From Chrysochromulina tobinii (taxonomy: Eukaryota; Haptophyta; Prymnesiales; Chrysochromulinaceae): a stretch of DNA of 20,841 nucleotides. Shown here piece by piece: positions 7,400 through 14,996 of this stretch. The position numbers were made by a program, and so were the translations under genes. Position 1 is the stretch's first letter. Each line of letters begins with the position of its first letter. The notes below the pieces were generated by a model. That model did no database searches. It was not told where the DNA came from and saw nothing but the letters and a program-made list of their open reading frames with translations. Location of the stretch: positions 1-20,841 of the forward strand of contig JWZX01001584.1 of NCBI GenBank assembly GCA_001275005.1, written 5' to 3'.

Positions 7400-9905
7400 T
7401 CATGAGGGCTTCTTTGCCTTCGCTAGCGCCTTTTTCACAGCAGTACGCGCGACCTTGGTCGCCGGGTTGCCGTCAAAGTTAACCTTGCAGCCAGCGAGAG
7501 TATTGCTGCTCGTGATAGCGCCAGCCAACGCAAGCGCGGAAGAGTCGTTGATCGCGTTGTTATTGAGTGTGAGCGCCTTGAGATCTTTAATCGGCAGTTC
7601 GATTGCTCCCTCACCTGGGCTCAGAGCCGTGAAGAGCGCCGACGCTCCCGCATCGCTGATGTCGTTATTGTCGAGGGAGAGAATTTTGAGGTCCCGCAGC
7701 GCGCCAGCAGAAATCTGCCACTCAGACGCAGGGTTTACGGATAAGGATCAGGCAGTTGGGCGCGAGGCGAGCGGCGCGCAGGGGCCGCTTGGGCAAGGTC
7801 GACCGAAGGGCGAGCGAGGACCGCGCGCTTACCGCGGTGGCAAGCGCACAGGCACCAGCGTTACCAATATGGTTGCCGGAGAGATGTAGCCTTTGCAGCC
7901 GCCCGCACAGCGGCAAGATCGCGCCCAGCCAAGCTACTTCTTCGTCCCCCCAGTTACAACGCCGAAAGTCGAGCTCCTCCACGCCAGCCATCATCGCGCA
8001 GAGTGCCTCGGGGTACTGCGTCGCGACGAGCCCTGCTGCGCCCAGACATGCCCCGTGCTCATGCCCAGGATGGAATGTGAGTGGCTCACAGGGCGCGCGG
8101 CGGCAGACTGCCGTTGCCGCCTCTGAACCGCCACTCAGATCGAGCAGGAGCGGCCATTGGAGCAGCTCGTTGAGATTCGAGGGCTTGATGAGCGACGCGA
8201 GCAAGTACAAGTACGAAGGCCACGCCTCCCGAAACTTGATCTCCGGACGCCCCAATGCTTGTTTACCCTCTGGGAAGATCCAAATGGTCGTCAGCTCATG
8301 GGCGAAGAGTGCATGCAACTCCTTCTGCGCCATGTCGAAGACACGCTGCTCGTGCTCGCTTCGCTTGCGAGGGAGTGCGGCGGCTTTGCTTGCGCCGGAC
8401 GCGCCGCCGGAGTTGCTGCTAGGAGCAACCTCCATGGATGCCATGTGCAAACACGCCCAATCGATGAACACGCCCACGTCTGTGACGCCTGTCGACGCGG
8501 CGGGTTTGCCGCCGCGCGGCTTTGTGAACTCAGGCCACCGCTGCTCGAGCGTGTTGACGATTCGGGTGAGGTACTCGCCGCTCGGATCAGGGTGCTCGAT
8601 CGTGCCGTCTCCGAGCGCTGAGCGGGGCAGGAGCACGCAGATGATCGGCAACGGACGTATCATCCCCTTTGAAAGACCCTTGTCGATCGCACCGCAGATG
8701 GGGCGCAGCGTTCGGGCAGGGATGAACGCTTCGGGCGGCAGCTGCTGGCGCAGGGGCAGTCGCGCCGGCCGGCTCGTCTTGAGCCAATTGGCCGAGAGGA
8801 GCGCGATCGGCGTGTCGAACTGACCCGCAAAGTTGTACGGCTCAAGCAGCGACCAAAGCGCCTCCGGGTCTCGAAATCTGGACGATCTCGCGAGCAGCTC
8901 GGCCTCATCCAATGCGGAGATCTCGGCGGCCTTCTCGGAGACGAGCTGCTTCGTCGAGGGCTTCACCTCGATGGCGAGTGCCTCAAGGCGAGCGCGCTGT
9001 TCCTCGGCAGCCCTCGTCGCCTCAGCCGCTGAGGCCTTCTGAGTTGCCTTGACCATCCCCTCGGCCTTCTGACATTGCTCCCTTGCCTTATCACGCTCCT
9101 CAGTAATGGCGATGGTCTCTGCACGTGCAGCTCGCGCTTCGCCTTGCGCCCTCGCCACGGCGGCCAGAGAGTCCGCGGCGGCGCGCTCCGCCCTGATGCG
9201 GTCCTCAACGTATCCAGTCATTGCAGTCTTTAGATCATCGACTTCACATTGTAGTGTCTGGACCCTCGCTCGCAGCCGATCCACCTCCTCATGGAGCTTC
9301 TCCCTCTCGTGCTTGCCTTGCTCCGTCTGCGCCCTCATCTGCCCCACCTCCTCGAGAGCCTTGTCCTTGAGCTTCTCCCGTTCGACTGCGGCGTCGCTCA
9401 TCTGCATGATCGTTTGGTTGGACAGCTTCCCAGTGGCAACGGCCGCGTCGCGCTCCTTGGCAACCTGTTCAAGCGTCTTCCGCAGCAGTGAAGCCTGTCG
9501 CTTGTACTTATCCGCCTCCTCCAGCACCTCATCCAGCTGCGGCTTGTACCACGGCTGGGAGTACGGCAAGCGCACTTCCGAATGGCCCATTTGGCGTGCC
9601 GCCCCATGGGCCGACCCTTGCGGCCGAACGACCCATGTCTGCTGCTGCTGCTGCATTTTAGGCGCTGTCCGCGGACTGACGGTCCGTGGCGACACTTGGT
9701 ACACTAGCCGTCGCGATGACTGGGGCGCAGACGGCGGGCGTGGCGTGTCCAAATCTTTCTTCTCGTACTCTTCGACAATACGCTGCATCCTGGCGCCAAT
9801 AGTTTGCGCATCTTCTTCTGCGCCAGCCCCGTCGTACCGCGGGGGGGGCGTCGATGGCGGAGCTGGCCGATGCATTGCACCAGGAGCCGACATCGGCCTC
9901 GACAT
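7400..9905 (-). CDS. Coiled-coil protein with unknown central domain and C-terminal leucine-rich repeats (two exons)
   Basis: I reconstruct exon 1 as 9905-7833 and exon 2 as 7714-7400, giving 795 residues. The N-terminus is Pro/Ser/Arg-rich and disordered. Residues about 120-325 are a long charged coiled coil. Residues about 350-600 form a conserved-looking globular region with DVGVFIDWACL, a later ELTTIWIFPEG and REAWPSYLYL, which I cannot name. Residues about 630-795 are leucine-rich repeats of the ribonuclease-inhibitor type (LQRLHLSGNHIGNAG, LKILSLDNNDISDAG, LKALTLNNNAINDSS), ending in a basic Lys/Ala tail. Splicing at GTAAGC/CAG joins LATA to ISAG in phase 0 and restores the repeat register; without it the frame stops at 7722. 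The open frame extends upstream to a TTG at 10013, but 9905 is its first ATG; a 5' exon is possible. The role is unknown; the LRRs suggest protein binding. Confidence 0.8.
7715..7832 (-). other. Intron of LRR gene (118 nt)
   Basis: The donor GTAAGC at 7832 is near consensus and the acceptor GTGGCAG ends at 7715. The intron is phase 0. It contains in-frame stop codons, and its removal joins two halves of a leucine-rich repeat. It shows no obvious similarity to the other introns in the window. Confidence 0.8.
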
Positions 9906-10138
9906 AGAGAGTGACTCGCGCGTCGTCGACCGCGCTTGTGCCTCTCTCTGTTCAACAATCGTTTTTTTCACGCAGAACTTGAAGAACTTTGTTGCCGCTG
10001 TACTCCAAGTCAAGTCAAGTTGAAGCGGCCCTTGATCCGTGTACTTCCCATGTGAGAACTGTCAGCGGACTACCAAAGGGTACAGTACCACATGGTCCAT
10101 GCGGATGCATTTCGGTTATGTCGGGGGGGTACCGGTAC

Positions 10139-10176
10139 CTCACTCACTCACTCACTCACTCACTCACTCACTCACT
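10139..10176. repeat. (TCAC)n microsatellite
   Basis: About nine perfect copies of a CACT/TCAC tetranucleotide, flanked on the left by TACCGGTACC and about 30 bases to the right by a second TTACCGGTACCG word. This is a simple sequence repeat with no coding evidence. Confidence 0.95.
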
Positions 10177-10202
10177 TACCCCGGGAGATCCTGTTGCTCA
10201 CG

Positions 10203-10248
10203 TTACCGGTACCGTGTGTGTCCCGGCTCCCCCCGGTGTCACTTTTAC
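10203..10248. repeat. Dispersed GC-rich motif, copy 1
   Basis: The block contains GTGTCCCGGCTCCCCC, then CGGTGTC, then a TTTTAC tail, and starts with TTACCGGTACCG. A second copy on the opposite strand lies at about 14546-14590. It lies upstream of the LRR gene. Confidence 0.5.
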
Positions 10249-10624
10249 GTTTCTCAGGTATCGTTCCACAAGGGAAACGAAATTGATCGACACGCATCCT
10301 GATTCACACGGGAGAAACGTGACAGTGATTGCATGCACCTCGTTGGGCAGATTCTCGAAGCGAATGGTGCCATTTAAAGCCTTTCAGCTTTCTGCATTCA
10401 GGTTTCAGCAAATTCTTGTCTGGCTCTCCGATGAGAGCTGAGTGGTGCTGCGGCGCTCGCACCCTCGTCCTCGTGATTGCCCTTGTTCGTATGGCTGACA
10501 ACCATCCGATAGCAATACACCTATCAGCTATTTCCCTGCACGTGCTGGTAAGAGCTTCCCAAACTTGTAATTGCATCGAATGATAATCTGTAGCAACCTG
10601 CATCGCGCAGTCAGCGTATGCGAG

Positions 10625-11122
10625 CTACGATTTCGCTCCGGAGAGCGAGAGCAGCACGGTGCCCGAGATTATCGAAAAAATGCCGACCACCTTGGCAGCG
10701 CTCACGCTCTCGCCCAGAAACGTCATGCCGATGAAGGCCAGCACCGCCATCACGATGGAACTCCAGACTGCATACGCCACGGAGATCTCGAGTCCACGGA
10801 GCGACATGTTGAATCCAGAGAACGACAGCCCATATGCAACGCATGCCAGCACTGACGGTACGAGTTTCGTGAATCCACCTGCCTTGTGCATGAAGTACGT
10901 GCTCAGCAGCTCAAAGCCAGTCGAACAAAACAAGATCGGCCATGCCTGTCTGCGCGTTATTTTATTGGCCATGCCACCACGTAGCCTCACCAGCGACGGT
11001 GGTGTTGCGCCAGGCTGTCGAGGCACGGGCGCGGTGCGCGACAGCGATGCTGCGGCTGGCGATGGTGCGAGCGCAAGTGCGACGAATAGGAATTTCCAAC
11101 AGAGCAGCATCGTTCTACTCAT
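10625..11122 (-). CDS. SMR/EmrE-like small multidrug-resistance transporter with organelle-type presequence
   Basis: Single exon, 165 residues from ATG 11122. Residues about 60-162 match the four-helix SMR fold over its whole length. The proton- and substrate-binding Glu of helix 1 is present (E71, in FELLSTYFMHKAGGFTKLVPS, compare EmrE helix 1 and loop), and helix 3 has the YAVWSS signature (117-122). SMR proteins are proton-coupled exporters of cationic compounds, guanidinium or polyamines and act as dimers. The N-terminal ~55 residues are extra: a hydrophobic signal-like stretch (5-26) ending AAAS, then a basic, Ser/Thr/Pro-rich segment ending RLRGG before MANK. This looks like the bipartite plastid-targeting leader of algae with secondary plastids, so a plastid membrane location is inferred. 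The gene may be of bacterial origin. Substrate unknown. Confidence 0.85.
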   Translation of the reverse strand: MSRTMLLCWKFLFVALALAPSPAAASLSRTAPVPRQPGATPPSLVRLRGGMANKITRRQAWPILFCSTGFELLSTYFMHKAGGFTKLVPSVLACVAYGLSFSGFNMSLRGLEISVAYAVWSSIVMAVLAFIGMTFLGESVSAAKVVGIFSIISGTVLLSLSGAKS

Positions 11123-11649
11123 TCAGGGGAGAGGAGAGGGAGTCGTCCTTCGTCCAGCGTGAAGAGTCTGTGAAGAGGGCTGTGTGGTGTGGCGGCCCCG
11201 GCACACGGGTGGATGTTGCATTGCATGCCATCTCGGTACATTCCGTGTGTGGCGTGTGTACAGTCGCGATGCGCCCGCGCGTGTCTCCCAGTGTCTCCTC
11301 GCGCCGAGCCGCTCCGGCCTTACTCCGGCCTCCGCCGCGGTGCCGCGGGTAGAACCGTAGGTCCGTACCGTACTTATTTGGTACCGTAATCAGACCCGTG
11401 TGATTGCTGCTCGACTGGACAGTAACTGGACAGGAGGAGTAGCGGTAGCGAGTCAGAAGTGTGCGAAAGCACGCGCGTCCCTCGCGCCGTCTATACCCGT
11501 CTTACTTCGTATAACCTTAATAAGGTGTCTGCAATTTGGTACTGTAACCGACTTAGAACGACCGTAAGGCGTTTTATTACCCAAGGGGGTAGGGCTACAT
11601 GTAGGGGTCTAGGGGTTAGGGGGCGGGTTTGTTATCGAGTTTTTAAGAG
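11123..11649. other. Intergenic region upstream of SMR gene
   Basis: No gene is supported. The stretch holds the SMR promoter side and several GTACCGT words near 11365-11395. From 11583 to 11659 it becomes G-rich, with runs of three to seven G separated by short spacers, which could form a G-quadruplex on the + strand. No tRNA cloverleaf was recognised. Confidence 0.4.
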
Positions 11650-12164
11650 TTTGGGGGGGTTGTTATCAGGATACGTATCCTGATGTATCGTGATGTATCC
11701 TGCGTGTATCCTGAGGGATACATGTATCCCTAATGTATCCTGGTGTATCTTAAATGTATCTTGAATGCCCTGTGTATTTTTACACGTATCCCAAACGAGT
11801 CCAAGATACATTTTGGGATACACATCAGATACATCTTGCACGTTGGATACATGCGGGATACATGCGGGATACATATGAGATACATGTATCTGCAGAGGTT
11901 CGAGGATACATTGAGGATACATGCGGGATACATGAGAAATTCATATTGAGATACATGTATCTCAATTGTATCCAGAGAGGTACGTATCTGCAAATTATGT
12001 ATCTTGTTGTATCCTGATGTATCTTGATGTATATGAACGGGACACATCAAGATACGTTCACGATACGTTCACGATACATGCACGATACATGGGATACGTA
12101 TCCTGATAACACCCCCCCCAAATTCTATAACAACCCCCCCGTCACCCAGAGGGGGGTCTAGGGG
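11604..12164. repeat. 12-bp direct repeats flanking the GATACA element
   Basis: GGGGTCTAGGGG occurs at 11604-11615 and again, same orientation, at 12153-12164, bracketing the inverted-repeat element. The repeats lie about 30-35 bases outside the element ends, so they are not simple target-site duplications of it. They may mark an earlier duplication or a larger unit. Confidence 0.5.
11650..12122. mobile_element. Inverted-repeat element packed with GATACA/TGTATC motifs
   Basis: A ~473 bp element bounded by 31-nt terminal inverted repeats, left 11650-11680 and right 12092-12122, differing at one position by my reading. Each arm contains a G- or C-tract, GTTATCAGG and the palindrome GGATACGTATCC. 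The interior carries roughly a dozen TGTATC and a similar number of GATACA words on the + strand, many as small palindromes such as GATACATGTATC. TGTATC dominates the left third and GATACA the middle. Open frames inside are low-complexity translations of the repeat. The structure fits a non-autonomous foldback or MITE-like element, or a satellite cluster; no transposase is present. Outside the arms a second, weaker GTTGTTAT/ATAACAAC pair extends the symmetry. Confidence 0.6.
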
Positions 12165-12785
12165 AGGGATTAAATTCTGGATTTGCACACAATCCTCATA
12201 GTACCTGATTTCAAACTGAGTGGCGTGTATGGTGTATCCGGCTGGCTCCAGCGCCATCCGGGTTAACCGGATAGTGGCCATTTTGCCATACTAGTAGATA
12301 CTTTGGTAGATACGATAGCTGGTGTGGGCGATTCAGGTACCGAGATTTGTACAGATCAAGCTATAGTTTTTATCCTAAAAATCCAAAATAATTCCAAATC
12401 CTTCGGACAACTCGGTACTCGCACGGAGTGGCGAGTGCGCGGGAGTTCGGGTTCGGTTTGGACGTGCCCCGGAGCCCCCGGGGACCGGACGGACTTTTGC
12501 TGACGGGAACAAGCGTTTGCAGATTGCACCGCTCAGCAACTTCGCAACCTTATCGCAACTTCACACGCACGCACTTCACTTGCATGCATGCGCTTATACT
12601 GCGACAATACTCAATCCAATATCCAAGTGCTACGCGTCAGACGCGTCTGCTACACCAGAAGCCAGCACGCCACCAGCCAACTGCCAAGGCCGCGCCTTTC
12701 AGTGCCGGCGATTCTTGGACACGCCTATGTGCCCTGTGGGGGAATCGGGGATGCGCTCGCGCTCTTGATGTGCTCACCATGGCGC
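12165..12785. other. Intergenic region, 3' side of amino-acid transporter gene
   Basis: No gene is supported. It lies downstream of the minus-strand transporter stop. It contains GTAGATAC words near 12293-12314, an ACGCGT...ACGCGT pair at about 12632-12645, and a GCATGCATGCGC stretch near 12582. Short open frames here lack family features. Confidence 0.4.
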
Positions 12786-14402
12786 TTAAGCCTTCGTCGA
12801 GTTGCCGCCCTTCTCAAAGAGCGAGGGCAGCTCTTGCAGCGACACGAACGTGCCGGTGAACATTAAGAAGAGCCCTAGGATGATGAGTACCGCCGACGGC
12901 GCGAGGCGTACGAGTGACCCAGGCCTGCCGGAGCCCACACGAGCCCAGAGGAGCCCGGGGATGATGAGGATGACCGAGGCGCCCACGATGGCGCCCAATA
13001 ATTGGAAGATGATGTCGAGCTTGATGTTGTTCAGCACCGCAAAGCCGGCCACGCCGAGCACCGCGGCGTTCCACAGCACCGCCTCAGTCAAAGCGAAGCA
13101 AAGCGAGAGCCCCCCAACGGGCGCGTTGCGCTCGAGCTCCTCCTCAGGCAGGCCGTTCTGAAGGTCGGCGGGCTTGCAGCAGCGGCGAACCTTTTTCCAG
13201 ACCTTGTAGAGCACCGTACGCGCGGGAAAGTGCTGTGCCGGGAACGCAGCGAGAGCAGTCAGGCACATGCATGCGCGCGCCACGTTCGCGGCCTGATCGC
13301 CCACCCCGAAGTTGTTCAGCACGTCTGGCTCGGTGGCCTGGCCGAAGCGCACCACGCCCGCGATGCCTGTGGGGAGAGGCGATCATGAGTGGCAAATGAG
13401 TGACCGAGAGTGGTAATCACATGCAATCATATGCGGTCATATGCAACCCAAAGCAATCAGTGACCGTCAAAGGCACCCACCTATGGGCAGATAGAGGCAG
13501 AGAACCAAACCGACGGCGGCGACGGCGATCAATCTCCGACCCGAGATGCAGGTCTGCAGGCGGGCGGGCATGGCGTCAAAGACGGCGGGGCACTGGATGT
13601 GCATCTGCAGTGCGAAGGCGATGAGCGGCAGGGCCTTGAGGACCCGCAGCAGCCCGGCAATCGTGAGCGTCGGCCAGAGGGCCACCCCGCTCGTCCCTTC
13701 GTCCCAACCGTGTGCGCCATGCTCGTCCACGCATGCATTGGGATTGCACGGGTTCTCGATCGCCTGGTACAGGAGAGTGCCGACGACAAAGAACACGGCG
13801 ATTACGGAGGCGGCCGCAGAGTACTTGAGAGCCTCAATTGAACGCAGGCACGACAGGCCAAAGCAGGGCAGCGCAGCGACGCACAACGCGATCAGCCGGA
13901 ACTCCTTCCGGCTGATGTGGAAAGAGCTAAGTCGCGCGTCGCTCGTGACCGAATCCGCCGCATCCTCGATGACCTCGATGTAGCCCACGCACGCACCGAA
14001 ACCGTTGCCCACAATCAGAACCTCCAGAAACGTCGAGCCTTTTGGCCCGAGCACCTCACGCACGAGGTCACCAAAGGAGCTGACCGACGATGCTGCGAGT
14101 ACTCTCGAGCGCGCAACCTGCATGCTGTGCATGATGATACAGAGAGAGAAGGTGCTCAGGCAGCCTATGAAGAGGGTGGTCGAAGCAGCCACCACCAGCC
14201 CCGCGGCGGAGAATGCAAATGGATACGCAAGCACACCAGCGCCGAGTGCTGCGTTGACGAACGAGAGTGACGCCGTGATAGCATCCCCGTCCAGGCAGCT
14301 GCGCCGAGTGTCCTTGTTGGTGAGCGGGTTGCGCGGGTCCTCGGGCGTCACCGCGTTGATGGCTAGTAGCGCCTCGCGCGAATCGCCTCGTGTTGTAATC
14401 AT
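12786..14402 (-). CDS. SLC38/AAAP-type amino-acid transporter (two exons)
   Basis: I reconstruct exon 1 as 14402-13481 and exon 2 as 13366-12786, giving 500 residues. The AAAP family moves amino acids with H+ or Na+ across plasma or vacuolar membranes. The first membrane helix carries NAALGAGVLAYPFAFSAAG (about 50-68), the family's unwound helix-1 region. About ten to eleven hydrophobic segments follow. Exon joining at phase 1 gives LYLPIGIAGVVRFG, then a Gln-rich loop with DVLNNF and a helix ending FPAQHFPAR, the expected order for SLC38-like proteins. The open frame continues upstream to a GTG at 14486, with no ATG before an upstream stop, so I start at ATG 14402; a short 5' exon cannot be excluded. 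The soluble N-terminus is short and basic. Substrate is not predictable. Confidence 0.85.
13367..13480 (-). other. Intron of amino-acid transporter gene (114 nt)
   Basis: GTGGGT donor at 13480 and CCCCACAG acceptor ending at 13367, phase 1. The interior contains the words ATGATTGCATGTGATT and a related GCATATGACCGCATATG stretch, plus the near-repeat CGGTCACT twice. TGATTGCATGTGATT is shared exactly with the intron of the ankyrin-RING gene. Confidence 0.85.
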
Positions 14403-14486
14403 CAACCCACGTTTCCTCGAGTCGGGAGAGTTCGGCAAGTCCTGCTGCACAAAGCCGCTTCGCCTCGGCCGTGTCTCTCTCGCCAC

Positions 14487-14996
14487 ACAAGCACGGCCGC
14501 CGCGGCCAGGTTCCGAGTCGTTTCACAACCAGAGCAACGGTACAGTACCGGTAAAAAGACACCGGGGGAGCCGGGACACCACACAGAGCTATCGGTACCT
14601 AGGTGTACCGCGCACGGGGCGCGGGCGCGCGCGACCCCGGTGTGCCTCGCGGCTAGTTCACACTCACTCCGTGTGGTGTTTTGTGTTGACTGTTGTGACG
14701 CACCTTAAGACCTTATACAGAATGGAGGCTATAACCCCACGCCCACTGCCCCCTGCGCGCCCTGCCTCGCTGTGCCTGTGTCGCAGTGTGCACCAGTGCT
14801 CGACGCGTTTGCCGTTTCCCCACAATCACTCAATCAGACACGCACTCACAATTCCGTCAAATCACAAATGGAAATGCACGGGCGGTGCGGCGTGGCTGGC
14901 ACGTGGCAGCCTGGCACAGACCACAGTGGCTTTCATTACTACTCTCTCGCTCTCTCTGTGTTCACAGTCACATTCCACAACCCTCTGCACCCCCTG
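14487..14996. other. Intergenic region upstream of amino-acid transporter
   Basis: This stretch lies between the transporter start side and the stop of the cyt b5 fusion gene (both minus strand). No gene is supported; a long plus-strand open frame crossing it is an antisense shadow. It contains GGTACC/GTACCGGT words and the inverted copy of the GC-rich dispersed motif. Confidence 0.45.
14546..14590. repeat. Dispersed GC-rich motif, copy 2 (inverted)
   Basis: The reverse complement of this block contains GTGTCCCGGCTCCCCC followed by GGTGTC and TTTTTACCGG, matching 10203-10248 except for a one-base difference in the C run and small changes at the edges. It lies just upstream of the amino-acid transporter. 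Confidence 0.5.

Larger units (their letters stand above)
10014..10624. other. Intergenic region upstream of LRR gene
   Basis: No gene is supported between the LRR gene start side and the SMR transporter stop. It should hold the LRR gene promoter (reading toward lower coordinates) and the 3' UTR of the SMR gene. It contains a TCAC microsatellite flanked by GTACCGGTAC-type palindromes, and a GC-rich block at 10203-10248 that recurs inverted near 14550-14590. The direct repeat CAAGT occurs three times at 10006-10020. Confidence 0.5.

Noticed and set aside
9906-10013. N-terminal extension of the LRR protein from a TTG codon
   Set aside because: No ATG lies in this frame before an upstream stop, so the first ATG at 9905 is used; an unseen 5' exon remains possible.
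9106-10023. 305-residue plus-strand open frame
   Set aside because: It is the antisense of the coiled-coil region, and its Ser/Leu/Cys-rich translation mirrors the real coiled coil.
10139-10176. Possible CRISPR or tandem gene array
   Set aside because: Plain tetranucleotide microsatellite without spacers.
11880-11900. GGTTCGAGG word resembling a tRNA T-loop
   Set aside because: No matching acceptor, D or anticodon arms around it; it lies inside the GATACA repeat.
11632-12050. Several His/Ile/Tyr/Pro-rich open frames in the GATACA region
   Set aside because: All are direct translations of the short repeat in different frames and have no coding sign.
14403-14486. 28-residue extension of the amino-acid transporter from a GTG codon
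   Set aside because: It starts at a non-ATG codon with an upstream in-frame stop; ATG 14402 is the more likely eukaryotic start.
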